A stretch of 64,000 nucleotides of DNA from Neoceratodus forsteri (Eukaryota; Chordata; Ceratodontiformes; Ceratodontidae). The notes under the pieces are model-generated. The model was given only the letters and a program-made list of their open reading frames with translations, made no database searches and was not told the origin of the DNA. The stretch is taken from NCBI GenBank assembly GCA_016271365.2, contig CM028129.1:846194001-846258000 (forward strand), read 5' to 3'. The translations under genes were made by a program, and so were the position numbers. Shown here one piece after another: positions 34,861 through 46,169 of the stretch; position 1 is the first letter of the stretch; each line of letters opens with the position of its first letter.

Positions 34861-36350
34861 TTTTCTGGGCTCTTTGTCAGGGTCAAAGAGCCCATATGCA
34901 TGTGTGCCCTGGACCTATAATGGGCAGCCATAATAACCACTGAGTCAGTTTCAGGCTGAATGGTATAAAAAGCCTTTGCAGTATAGACTGGATATTGTTT
35001 TTCTGCTTTGTAGGGGACAGCAGGAAAATTTCTAGGCTTGTGCCAAGCAGCCATATTGGCATCTTCCAAAGCAGGATGAATAGGAGGAATGTTAATGACA
35101 GGAACAGTAGGGACTTCCAGGTACTCAGGTAAGCTGTTTTTGGTTGAGTCCTCTTCCTTAGGCCTGAAACGTGGCACCCTTAGGTAGAGACCTGGGAATA
35201 AATACAACCGTATCCTCACTCTAGAAGGAAATAGTGGAACTGGAGTCAATCCCAATGGGCTGCTCCTTTTTATCACTCTTATTCTCATAATCCTCCTCCA
35301 GTTGCTGATGCTGAGAATTACATTCCTCTTCTTCCTCTTCATGTTCAGGAAGGGGAACAACAAGCTCCTTTATTTGATGAGGACTAAATGGGGGTGGCAT
35401 GGGCTTGATGACAGGTGCCAATCCAGAGGGGCCAAAGCAGCACTAGCAGCAGGTGCTAAAACAGTTCAGACACCACGGTTGGCACCATAATGTACACGTC
35501 AATGGGGCCAATAAGCAGAGTCAACAACACAAGCGAGGATGGGACTGAGCCAGTCATCGATGGCTGCAACCCAGTATGAGCAGGAAAGCCTGAACTAGAT
35601 CTTGACCTTGGTGTCTAAATGACAGTCAGGGTGGCTTTGGGTTGGTGGCAGACGCTGACGTGGCCTGTGGCTGAACCTCATGTCCTAACTGTAACTGTGA
35701 CCTGAATCTTGAGGGAGACTTGTTTTTTGGTGCCTGCTGCTGTAACACTCTGTAGAAGAGGCCTTTTTTAACTTTCAATTGGGTGATCACAAGAAGGTGA
35801 TGGGGAGACCAATGGGGCTTCTCTTGAGCAGAGGCCACAGAGCAGGCTGACAACATTGGATTAGACTCTGAAGCTGAATACAGAGTGTTTTCCATTTTCC
35901 TAAGAAATTCTTCAAAGCCTTATGACATGGCATGGTAAAAGCACTGGCAAATGGTGCAGTTCTTCATGCATTGTGAGAAGCCCACACAGTTCACACAGTG
36001 GTAGTGAGCACTGTCCCCAAAGATCTTCATACTGCACGACAAAGGCAAAAAGCAGTTTTAGCTTCTTTGCTGGGCATAATGAAGGCATGCAAGAATGATG
36101 TTAAATACGAACTAAGTGTAGAAAGATAAAAAAATCAACCAAAATCAAGGTAGCTCTTTTCTTCCCAATTTGAGTGGTTGACAGCAGGAGAAAAAACTGA
36201 CGAGTGAAGGGGCCACCCATGTTATATAGGCGGTAGTAATGTACATCAACACTGGATGCTCCAGCTGGACAAAACTTTTTGAGTGATCTTGACACTGACA
36301 GCTTACAATTCCAAAGACATGGCTCTAAGGAAGGGATGTCCTTGAAGAAC
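34857..36350 (-). pseudogene. DIRS-like retrotransposon gag (ORF1) relic
   Basis: Starting near 36030 the reverse strand reads KIFGDSAHYHCVNC then VGFSQCMKNCTICQCF, a Cys/His cluster resembling the CLGxxH...C..C module of DIRS gag proteins. Downstream, near 35080-34950, come AAWHKPRNFPAVP and FYTIQPETDSVV, recalling the W-KP---P---R and hydrophobic HP-P-SVV blocks at the end of DIRS ORF1. An acidic stretch (HEEEEEE, 35350) lies between. Several stops break it. No reverse transcriptase or tyrosine recombinase follows, so only gag remains. The assignment rests on motif memory. Confidence 0.5.
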
Positions 36351-36821
36351 ATCTTCCCTTTTCTTCTCCTATAGAAGTTCAGAATAATATGAGTAAAAGA
36401 TCACAAAATACCAGAACAATAAATGTGGTGTAAACCCCGGAGAAAACCACATTTTAATTTTAAGAAACTCTTCCTTGGTTAAGGTATAGCAGGATATCGC
36501 GGTACTGTATAACTTAATATGCCAGTTCACAATGGCCAACAGGCACAGTACACATCATCATGGCCTGCTAAATGACTTACGATGGTTATTACTAGACCTG
36601 TACACAAAAGGTTCTATGTCATAACAGCAATTGTGGAATAACAATCGCCATTAGGGCAAGTGTACACTGCCAAATATGAATTTTGGCGATGCACATTCGC
36701 AGCAAATGGGAAAAGGGTGCCCAAGAGCTATGGGTTTCCTTTTCATGCAGGGGCATAGCCCCCCCACCCACTGCACTCCTGAGTTCTCAACTCCAGGAGG
36801 GTGCATGTCGGGGGGGAATAC

Positions 36822-36931
36822 TTAACAAAAAAAAGCCGCCTGGTGGCAAGAAAAGAATCACACCACGCCAGACCTGAACCCTGCACCTCACAACTGACCA
36901 TTCTCCCCACCATGCTAGCAGACCAACTTGG
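36822..36931 (-). mobile_element. Candidate tRNA-like SINE head
   Basis: On the reverse strand TAGCATGGTGG (A-box-like, 36907-36917) is followed by GGTTCAGGTCT (B-box-like, 36870-36880) and then, 40 bases on, by an eight-T run (36830). Spacing fits a type 2 polymerase III promoter. The family differs from the SINE at 31503. With a single copy in the window this is tentative. Confidence 0.35.
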
Positions 36932-36989
36932 CAGCTGTCCACCACACCCCTCCCATATACCTTCCCTCCCCTGCCTCCCCCCCAGAGCA

Positions 36990-37016
36990 TGTGTGCGCGT
37001 GTATACGCGCGTACTT
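36990..37016. other. Alternating purine-pyrimidine, near-palindromic run
   Basis: TGTGTGCGCGTGTATACGCG and the next few bases alternate purine and pyrimidine, a composition prone to left-handed DNA. The core GCGTGTATACGCG is nearly self-complementary. Confidence 0.5.
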
Positions 37017-37384
37017 CCCATCATCCTAGATCACCCACTCAGGTATCTGGTCCCCCCCCGCCAGGTAGCCCTGAACACAGGCACTGTAACTGAGTTGCCA
37101 TTTTTGTAAGCACTCAATTGCGGTCGTCTTGTTCACAGGTTACCTACACAAAATGCACATTATCATTTTTTACATTTAAAGCATTGGGTGCAAATGCTCT
37201 TGTCAGTCTGCTGGACCTCTTTATGCACTACAAACCTAGCCCAGAGCTAAGATTGCAGGAAAATATACCTGTTGGTAATCCCACCAATGAGAAGTTACAC
37301 TGCTATAAAAACTTTTACAGAACAATTCACCCCTGTAAATACGTAACTACAATACTTGTAATTAAACTCAGAGAGGAGGAGGTC

Positions 37385-39144
37385 AGTGAATCTACACCCC
37401 CCCCCCCCCACAGTGATGGAAGAGGTCTGAAGGGAGGAGGTGGAAAGGGTGAGAACACAGTTAGCAAAGGGTGGAGGGGGTGAAGAACACATAACAAGGG
37501 TGAGTGGAGGGGTGCACACAGAGGGAATAAATGTGAATAGAAGAATAGAGGGAAGAGAAGGAAGGTCAGATTCTAGGTGGAGGGTGGTGTCTGTGAATGT
37601 GCGGAGTCTTGGAAACAAGATGGATGACCTGCAGGCACTATTAGCAGACAGGAGGGTGGACATAGCTGCAGTAACCGAGACTTGGGCAACATCACACAAT
37701 GACTGGGACTTACGATCATTGGATATAAACTATACAGGAGGGACAGGGTAGTTGGAAAGGGGGGCAGGTGGCAGTTTTAATCAGGGAGGGAATAACTTGC
37801 ACAAGGGAGGAGTTAGAGGAAGGGGAGGTGGAGGCATTATGGGTTCAGTTAAGTTCCAATAGAGGGAGAAAGGTGAGGTTGGGGGTGGTTTACAGACCAC
37901 CCAGTCAGGATGAGGAGCGGGACAGGGAACTGAACTCACAAATATTGGAAGCTACAGGGACAGGAGACGTGACAATTGTGGGGGACTTCAACCTGCCCAG
38001 GATGGACTGGAGCATACCCTCCACAACTAGGAGTCAGGTGATCCTGGAAGGACTGCAAAGTGGGTTCCTGACTCAGGGCATCACTGAACCAAGAGCTGAG
38101 GCAATTCTTGATTTGGTGCTCACAAATGAGGATCATCTACAGGAAATAATGGTCAGGAAGCCACTGGGTGGAAGTGACCATTGCACAGTATGGTTCCAGT
38201 TGGATATGGGCAGAGAAAGTATCCCAACTAAGACCAAAATCTTGGATTTCAGGAGGGTAGACTTCAGGAAAATGGGCAAAGTGCTAAGTGGCCTTCTGGT
38301 GGGCATCAAAGTCGATATGGGGGTGGATCAAAGGTGGTCCATCACTAAGAAAGGAATACTGGTTACCACAGAGGAGTGCATTAGGCTCAGGGGTTAGAAA
38401 ACAAGGGCCAAAGTGCCCAGTTGGTTCAGTTCTGGGGTTGCCCAGGCAGTAGGGGAAAAGAGGTTGGCCTATAGAAAATTCAGGAAGATCAATAGAGAGG
38501 TGGATAGGGAAAATTACCTAAGGTTGGCTAGAGAGGCAAGTAAAGAAGTCCGGCGAGCAAAGGCACAGAAGGAACTTCAGACAGCTGATGGAATTAAGAA
38601 GTGGGAGAAGGCTTTCTTTCACTATATAAGTGAGAAAAGGGACAAGAAGGAAGGGATTGTTAGGCTTAAGAAAGGGATGGAGTGGGAGGAGGATAATGGA
38701 GGAAAAGCAGAGATACGAAATGAATACTTCCGTTCCGTCTTCACCAGGGAGAAGGATGGACCAGTGCCTTCAGGAGGGAAAAGAGGAGCAGGGAGGGAGA
38801 GAGGGGAACACAGAAGTAGTAATAGAGAAGGATAGAGTGAGGGAGGGGTTGTTGGCATTGATGGTGAACAAATCACCAGGCCCAGACAGAGTACATCCAA
38901 GGGTACTAAAGGAACTGGCTGAGGAGCTGGCAGGGCCACTGGCACACCTATTTAATAGTTCACTAGAATCAGGTGTGGTATCACAGGACTGGAGAACAGC
39001 ACATGTAGTGCCCCTCCACAAAAGTGGTCCTAACAATGACCCAGGAAATTACAGACCAGTCAGTCTGACCTCCATTGTGGGCAAGCTCATGGAGACCATA
39101 CTAAAGGAAAGGTTGGTGGAATATCTACTCACCTGTTCTCCAGG
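37385..39144 (+). pseudogene. CR1 ORF2, 5' half, best-preserved endonuclease
   Basis: Endonuclease: WRVVSVNVRSLGNKMDDLQA (37580), IAAVTETWATSHNDWD (37660), VRLGVVYRPPSQDEERDREL (37873), VTIVGDFNLPRMDW (37968), ILDLVLTNEDHL (38104) and GGSDHCTVWFQL (38167), with catalytic residues intact. The linker follows (38413-38830), then the RT start: NKSPGPDRVHPRVLKELAEE (38868), QDWRTAHVVPLHKSG and NYRPVSLTSIVGKLMETIL. Frames change near 37750, 38397 and 38830. The reading is cut at 39144 by the reverse CR1 and resumes at 42103. Confidence 0.9.
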
Positions 39145-42089
39145 ATAACATAGAAACATAGAAACATAGAATTTGATGGCAGATAAGGACCGCTTGACCC
39201 ACCCAGTCTGCCCATTTCCCTATCTAATGGATAAGCTGCAGATCCTAGTTAACCAGCAGCCTACTTCTTTCTACCACCACCCCCTAGAATTGCCTTATGA
39301 CTGTCCCATGCATGCTTGAATTCAACCACTGTTTTTGACTCCACAACCTCCTCCGGAAGGCCATTCCATGCATCCACAACCCTCTCTGTGAAAAAATACT
39401 TCCTTACATTACCTCTGAGCTGCCCCCCCATCTTCAAATTGTGCCCCTTGTTCTTGCACACCTCTTTTTTTGAAAGATGCTACCCTCTTGGACTTTGTTG
39501 ATTCCCTTGAGGTACTTGAAAGTTTCTATCATGTCCCCCTTTCCCTCCTTTCCTCGAGGCTATACATATTAAGCTCCTTTAGTCTCTCTTCATATGTCTT
39601 CTGGTGCAGACCCTGCACCATTTTAGTTGCCCTCCTCTGGACAGCTTCCATCTTGTCTATGTCCTTGCGGAGATTGGGTCTCCAGAACTGCACACAGTAC
39701 TCCAGATGGGGTCTCACCAGCTGTCTGTACAGAGGGATAACAACTTCCTGTTTTCTACTGGTGATGTCTCTCCCTATGCATCCCAGTATCCCCCCAGCCC
39801 TCCTTACTGCCCTCTCACATTGCTTGCCCACCTTTAAGTCATCTGATATGACTACCCCCAGGTCCCTTTCCATTTTTGTTGTTGTTAGTATCTCACCCCA
39901 CTGTGTACTCTTCCCCTGGGTTTTTGTTTCCCAGGTGCATTACCTTGCACTTCTTAGCATTGAATCTAAGCTGCCATACATTTGACCATTCCTCTAACTT
40001 TGCCAAATCCCTTCTCATCCTTTCCACCCCACCTTGTGCATCAACTCTGTTGCAGATCTTGTGTCATCTGCAAAGAGACATACTTTTCCTTCCAGTCCCT
40101 CTGCAATGTCGTTTATAAAGACATTGAAGAGACGTCCTAATACTGAACCTGCGGTACCCTACTAGTGACCCCCTTCTTCAGAGTGGACTCCATTTACTAT
40201 TACCCTCTGTGTCCTATTCTCCAGCCAATTTTTACACAGGCTATCATCTTGGGACCCACCCCATGCTGGCTAACTTGTATATTAATCTTTTGTGTGGGAT
40301 TAGTCAAATGCCTTGCTAAAGTCTAGGTAGGCCGTGTCCACAGCCCCTCCCTGATCTACTACTTTGGTCACCCAGTCAAAGAAATCTATTAGATTCATCT
40401 GGCATGACCTTCCTGCTGTGAATCCATGCTGCCTTGGGTCCTGTGCCCCTCTGGCCTCTAGGTACTCGACAATTCTTTCCTTCAGAAGTGATTCCATCAT
40501 TTTCCCTATCACTGAGGTTAAACTAACAGGTCTATAGTTTCCTGCTTCTGCCCTGCTCCCACTTTTGTGAAGGGGAATCACATCTGCCCTCCTCCAGTCC
40601 TCAGGTACCACCCCATCCTCCCATGATTTGTTAAAGAGGGTAGTCAGTGGTGTCACTAGTTCTACCCTTAGTTCTTTTAGAATTCTGGGATGAATCCCAT
40701 CAGGCCCCATTGCTTTGTCCACCTTCAGTTTTAAGAGTTCTTTCAGAACCCTTTTCTGTAAATGGGCTGGTATCAACTTCTGTATCCAGAGTGTTTCCAT
40801 TGTCTGTTTTAGGTACCTCCCCCTCTTCATTTGTAAATACTGAGCAAAAATATTTGTTTAGTATCTCTGCCTTTTCACAGTCCCCCTCTGCCCACTCCCT
40901 TCCCCTTTGTTAAGCCTCACTATCCCTCCCTTAGTCTTCCTTTGCTCCCTGATGTATCTAAAAAAGGTTTTATCCCCCTTCTTAACTGAGTTGGCTATCT
41001 TTTCCTCGGTTCGGGCCTTTGCTGTTCTGACTGCCTTCCCAGTTTCTTTTGCTTTAACTGATACAAGTCTCTGTCCTGCTCCTTCTGTGATTCCTTGTAC
41101 TTTCTGAATGCTTTCTTTTTCTCTTGAACCTTCACTGCCACCTCCTTTGAGAACAATAGTGGTTTCTTACATTGTTTGGTTTTGTTTATTTGCTTCACAC
41201 AATGGCTTGTTACCTCTGTGATGGCAGTTTTTATTATTCCCCATTGTTCTTCCACCCCTCCTTCCTGCCCATTTGCTAGTGCATTCCTTAGGCACTCACC
41301 CATTCTGGCAAAGTCAGCCCTCCAGAAGTCCAGTACTTTTGCCTGTGTATGGCTTGACTCTATTGCTGTGTTTATTGTGAACCATACTGTTCGATGGTCG
41401 CTAGTTCCCAGATGGCTACCCACTTCTACATCTGTGATCCTCTCTTCATCTCCATTTGAGAGGACCAGGTCTAAGATTGCTCTCGAGTGGGTTCTAATAC
41501 TAGTTGTCTAAGGCATGCCCCCTGTAGGGCATCTAGAATAACCCCACTCTTAGAAGTGGCTGCCGCAAGTGCACTCCAGTTAACATCTGGCATATTCAGA
41601 TCATCCATCAGCAATATCTCCCCTTTATCTGCCATTCTAAGTATACTTTCTATCATTTCCTTGTCCATTTCCTCCCCTGAGAGGGGGGGGGGGTCTGTAT
41701 ACAACTCCTGTGTGGATTGTGGTGCCATTGCCTGCCTCCAAATTGACCCACAGTGCTTCTTCTCCTCCCTGTTTACCCTTTCACTCTGTTGCTTTGATTC
41801 CTTCCCTTATGTAGAGAGCTACTCCTCCTCCTCTTTTACCCTCCCTGTCCCTCCTATAGATAGTGTATCCTGGTATGTTTATGTCCCAGTCATGGTTCTG
41901 TGTGTACCATGTTTCTATGACTGCCACGATATCCAGATGTTCCTCCTCCATCAAGGCCACTAATTCAGGAAGCTTGTTACCCAGACTACGGGCATTGGTA
42001 CTCATTGCTCTCCATTTTTTGATGGCTTTACCTTCTGTAGCAGCATCCCCCACTGACCTTTCAACCTTGGTCTTTTTCTCATTTAGTAC
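39145..42089 (-). mobile_element. CR1 LINE, 5'-truncated, inserted in opposite orientation inside another CR1
   Basis: The reverse element has its 3' end at 39145, where the complement ends CTATGTTTCTATGTTTCTATG, and runs to an ORF2 start at about 42089. CCTGTTCTCCAGG (39132-39144) and CCTGTTTTGTAGG (42090-42102) flank it and agree at 10 of 13 positions, a likely worn target duplication. Motifs: WRAMSTNARSLGNKLPELVA (42030), VAVIETWYTQNHDWDINI (41930), LLMDDLNMPDVNW (41610; the usual GDFN reads DDLN), EDWRRADVIPLHKSG (40600), DTAYLDFSKAFD (40330) and MERDLGVVISDDLKVGKQ (39870). ORF1 is absent. Confidence 0.9.
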
Positions 42090-42102
42090 CCTGTTTTGTA
42101 GG

Positions 42103-43421
42103 GGGAGGCAGCATGAGCTCATGGGGGGAAGATCGTGTCAAACGAATATGACTGACTTCTTTGATTGTGTCACTAAGACGGTAGACAGGGGCCAAGTGGT
42201 AGACATCCTCTATCTTGGTTTCGGCAAGGCCTTTGACTCTGTGCCCCACAAAAGGTTGATCGGGAAGTTAGTGGATCTTGGGGTTGGGAAAAAGATGGCC
42301 AGATGTGTGGAAATCAGGCTGAGGGACAAAACCCAGAGGGTGGTTGTTGGGGGAGAGTTATCTGGTACCAGAGAGGTAACCAGTGGTGTCCCACAGGGCT
42401 CTGTGCTGGGCCCAGTGTTGCTCAATGTCTTCATCAATGACATTGGAGATGGCATTAAGGGCAAAATGTGCCTATTCACGGATGACACCAAGCTCTGCGG
42501 GAGAGTGGACACACCTAAAGGGATACAAGACCTAAAGGAAGATCTGGAAAAGCTGGGGAGGTGGTCTAGGATCTGGCAGCTTGGCTTCAATGACAAGAAA
42601 TGCAAAGTTATGCACATTGGAGCCAAGAATCCCAGGATAGAGTACTACCTGGGTGCAGTCCAAGTATCTGCATCAGAGGAGGAGAATCTACCTGGGAGTG
42701 ATGATCACTAATGACCTGATGCACTCCTCACAGTGCAAGAAAGCAGCAGCAAAAGCAAACAAGATGCTGGGATGCATATCTGGGGGGATCAGTTGCAGGA
42801 GGGAGGAGGTTATACTGCCCTTGTTCAGGTCATTGGTAAGACCCATTTAGAGTATGGAGTTCAGTACTGGTGCCCACACCTCAAAAAGGACATTAACCTG
42901 CTGGAGAAGGTCCAGAGGAGGGCTACAAAGATGATAGTGGGTCAGCAGGATAAGGCATACAAGGAGAGGTTGAGGGTACTGAACATGTACTCCCTGGAAG
43001 ACAGGAGAGAGAGAGAGAAAGGGGACATGATTGAGACCTTCAAGTACTTGAAAGGGATAAATAAGGTTGATAAAGAGAGTCTCTTTAAGCTGAATCTCAA
43101 CCATAACACTAAAGTGTACAGTCTTAAGCTGGAGGGTGGGAGGTTTGGGAGGGAGGTCAGGAAGCACTTCTTCACAGAGAGGGTGGCGGACACTTTGAAT
43201 GCACTGCTGGAAGAGGTCATCTCATTGAAGACAGTGGACAGCTTTAGGAGAGGCTGGGATAGGCACAGGGGGAAGTAAGAATCATGGGTAGGGAGGATGG
43301 GAGGACTGGGGAGGGAGGGCTGGGACATTAGCTCAAGCTGTGGACCCTGCAATATGAGCGGACTTGATAGACCAAATGGCCTTCTTCTGCTGGCTTCTTC
43401 GTATGATCATATGTTCATATG
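42103..43421 (+). pseudogene. CR1 ORF2, 3' half, resumed after the nested CR1
   Basis: QHELMGGRSCQTNMTDFFDC (42107) begins where the left half stopped. It is followed by LYLGFGKAFDSVPHKRLIGK (42210), GVPQGSVLGPVLLNVFINDI (42388), LFTDDTKLCGRVD (42471; the first residue before DD is Thr, not Val) and WQLGFNDKKCKVMHIG. A frame change near 42690 leads to the conserved end HLEYGVQYWCPHLKKDINLL (42847) and KHFFTERVADTLNALLEE (43160). The 3' UTR ends near 43421 in CATATGTTCATATG. A 282-codon open stretch spans the junction with the nested copy, which is fortuitous. Confidence 0.9.
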
Positions 43422-43842
43422 TAATTAGTTTAAACTGAGAGTCAAAATGCACTTTCATGCCACTCTTGCATGTACAGGGCATGTCATTAATATGAACTGT
43501 ACTAAGCAAATTACATATTGTCATGAACAGTTTTCTGTATTAAGATATTGTGACAAATTGTTATGAAATATACTGTGTAATACACAATTCACTGTAATGT
43601 GGAATACAATGGAAGAAGGGGCAGACTGCATGGGCCTAAAGGTCCTTTTCTGATGACAAATTCTATATTTCTGTGTACTGCAGTACTGAATATCCTGGGT
43701 CACTCCTGTAAATGGAACCTGAGTCCAGTGAGTTCTTACACAGTTAACAAATAAATATTTCCCACATGAATTATGCTTGGGTTCATGTTTTCATTTTACT
43801 TGATTTCCTTAAAAATGTGAAACAGAAAAACGGTCTTATAGT
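43422..43842. other. Spacer with a second CR1 3'-tail
   Basis: No gene is seen. The segment 43610-43675 (GGGGCAGACTGCATGGGCCT ... ACAAATTCTATATTTCTGTG) is a CR1 3' UTR end, about 65 bases, forward. The rest (43422-43600) is AT-rich and unassigned. Confidence 0.5.
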
Positions 43843-44812
43843 TGTAACTCCCCTACGAGGTTTATATTTCTTTGGACTAGGACATTTATTTTTGGGCATT
43901 CTCTAAGCCTTTGGAGGACTGAGTCAGCTGATCTGACTGGCACTCCTGGGGTGGGAGGAGTCACTCTTGGGCTACAAGAGAGGGAGTGTTTGGTGAGGAG
44001 GGTAGGAGAGAAAGAAGTGGGTGGCCCAGAGAACAGCCGGGAGATTTTCACCTGAGTGGGGTAGAACCTAAAAAAGCCCAGTTCGTGGCTGCGGCCGTGG
44101 ATAAAGTGACCCACGCAGGAGAGGGAGCCCTCTCCTCAGAAGTGGATAAAAGTCTAGACAAGATGCGTTGGAGGACACCTGGGAGCCTGCTATGGGCAAA
44201 ACTGCCAACAGAGGATATGAAGGAGTGAAACTCACCTGCCAAACTCCAGCTGAAAGGAATGGCCGCCTAAGTGTGTGGTCTGGGCTGCATGACATAGACT
44301 CTGAGTAGGTACTGTACCTGTGTGGGGGGCTGCCAATTTCCCTTATTAACTCCAGTTTGGGTGCAGGAAGAAAGGACCCAAATGAAAGTGCTTCTTCTCG
44401 AGGCCGAATAGGAAGCTACTGTATGTGAAGACAGTGGAAAGGACCAACGTGAAAGTGCTTCTTCACGAGGCTGAAAAGGGAATTATGTGAAACCCCATGG
44501 TAAATGGCAAAGGGGGATCAATTCTGCAGTAGCCAAGATTGTGATCTGTGCTGAATGGTACTGTACTAGGAAATTAAGAGCTCTTAAAAATAAAGGATCC
44601 TATGTTTGAAGTTATCCTTCTGCTTCAACATCAAGTTTATTATATTCCAGGCTGCTTAACCATTTTAATTCCACAGCCTAGCCAGCCTTGCATGTGTCAG
44701 TGGATGACCGGAAGTCAGTCCCAGATCAGGAGGTCAGGTATGTTCTGGGCTTGATGTTTCTGCCTGTGAGTCCCCTCCAAGACAACCGTAACACCAGCAT
44801 GTACTCCTAGAC
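43843..44812 (+). repeat. LTR, 5' portion, split from its end by a LINE
   Basis: It starts TGTAACTCCCCTACGAGG, like the gypsy LTR at 6103. It has AATAAA at 44589 and a ~70-bp internal duplication (GTGAAAGTGCTTCTTCACGA at 44450 repeats 44388). At about 44813 the forward LINE begins. The LTR seems to finish at 49406-49426 with CACTAGGAGGGGAGCCTCACA, right before a primer-binding site. TAGACA flanks the LINE on both sides (44808 and 49401). This reconstruction is inference from flanks. Confidence 0.6.
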
Positions 44813-44813
44813 A

Positions 44814-45391
44814 GAAGCCCCGAACCCGAGACACACCAGAGACCACCCCCCTCCCCTGAGGAGACCGGAGGTCGCGAGGGCCTGCTCTGAAGCCCTCCCT
44901 GCCCGCAGAAGCCCCGAACCCGAGACACACCAGAGACCACCCCTCCCTGAGGAGACCGGAGGTCGCGAGGGCCTGCTCTGAAGCCCTCCCTGCCCGCAGA
45001 AGCCCCGAACCCGAGACACAACAGAGACCACCCCTCCCCTGAGGAGACCGGAGGTCGCGAGGGCCTGCTCTGAAGCCCTCCCTGCCCGCAGAAGCCCCGA
45101 ACCCGAGACACACCAGAGACCACCCCTCCCTGAGGAGACCGGAGGTCGCGAGGGCCTGCTCTGAAGCCCTCCCTGCCCGCAGAAGCCCCGAACCCGAGAC
45201 ACACCAGAGACCACCCCTCCCTGAGGAGACCGGAGGTCGCGAGGGCCTGCTCTGAAGCCCTCCCTGCCCGCAGAAGCCCCGAACCCGAGACACACAGAGA
45301 CCACCCTCCTCCCCTGAGGAGACCGGAGGTCGCGAGGGCCTGCTCTGAAGCCCTCCCTGCCCGCAGAAGCCCCGAACCCGAGACACACCAG
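44814..45391 (+). repeat. GC-rich minisatellite, six ~92-bp units
   Basis: Units starting GAAGCCCCGAACCCGAGACA occur at 44814, 44908, 44999, 45091, 45182 and 45273, with a partial one at 45366; lengths are 94, 91, 92, 91, 91 and 93. Units are almost identical and CpG-rich, so expansion was recent or copies are homogenised. The reverse strand is open in all three frames across the array because the unit is not a multiple of three; I do not regard this as coding. Confidence 0.92.
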
Positions 45392-45985
45392 GTAATTTCT
45401 ACCTTGATCCAGGCTGCTGCCACCATCGTTGGCTATCTGGCGCCTTTTCTGAAACAGCCACAAGCTCCCCTGCTCAGCGCATGAATCCCAGCCAGAGTAG
45501 CACCTCGAGTTGCTGCCCAGGCTCAAACGGAGCAGAACTGTTACTTTTGTGCCTGATTTTGAAACTTTTAAAACGAACCAGCTAAAACTATTTGCATTTG
45601 CCTGTAACTGTATTTAAAAGCTTAGAGTCACTGCAAGCCCAGGACCTGTGTTCTATCTGAAATCCCCCCCTGTGCAAATCTCACTGGGGACTGTTTGTTA
45701 ATTTGTAAAGTGCATTTCCAGTTGTAACTGAATTACCCCTGTGAAAAACTCATTTGGGGACTGTTTAACTTCTAAGTGCATTTCCAGTGTGCAGAATTTC
45801 AGTTTGCCCTGCTAGTAACCACCTTCTTTTTTGAATCACAATAGTACCTGATAGCCCACAGCCCATTTGAACCAGCTAAAACTATTTGCATTTGCCTGTA
45901 ACTGTATTTAAAAACTGAGAGTCACTGCACACAAGACACACCAGGTAATTTCTACCTTGATCTTTTTTTTTTTTTTTCCCATTAG
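45384..45985 (+). other. LINE leader with duplicated blocks and splice-like signals
   Basis: ACACACCAGGTAATTTCTAC occurs at 45384 and again at 45934, and GAACCAGCTAAAACTATTTG at 45574 and 45868. CAG followed by GTAATTTC resembles a 5' splice site. A run of fifteen T's then CCCATTAG (45966-45988) resembles a 3' splice site. No open frame is maintained. Confidence 0.5.
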
Positions 45986-46169
45986 CTCCTTATATTGTTT
46001 TGCCACTAGAGGGAGCCTGATTTAGTTTGAACAATTTGCTCCCAATACCTCACTTGTCACATTTTACTGCTCTCTAGTAGCTGTTTTCACTTGGTGATCA
46101 CCCCCTCATCACTCCCTCATCACCCCCTCTCCAATCGTCGAAAGCTATCCTGCCTTTGTGCACTCCCCA

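Larger units (their letters stand above)
36361..37384. other. Intergenic interval with candidate SINE head and Z-DNA-prone run
   Basis: No gene is recognised. A possible reverse tRNA-like segment lies at 36822-36931 and an alternating purine-pyrimidine run at 36990-37016. C-rich stretches occur at 36758, 36979 and 37053. The rest looks unremarkable. Confidence 0.4.

Noticed and set aside
41863..42711. 282-codon forward open frame as a single gene
   Set aside because: Its first half is antisense to the nested CR1 and only the second half is genuine forward CR1; the joined frame is accidental.
44814..45391. CRISPR-like array
   Set aside because: Units are contiguous near-identical copies without unique spacers, in vertebrate DNA.
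44715..45526. Three overlapping long reverse-strand open frames (223, 230 and 239 codons)
   Set aside because: They arise from a GC-rich ~92-bp tandem array without stop codons in any reverse frame; the same peptide words repeat across all three frames.
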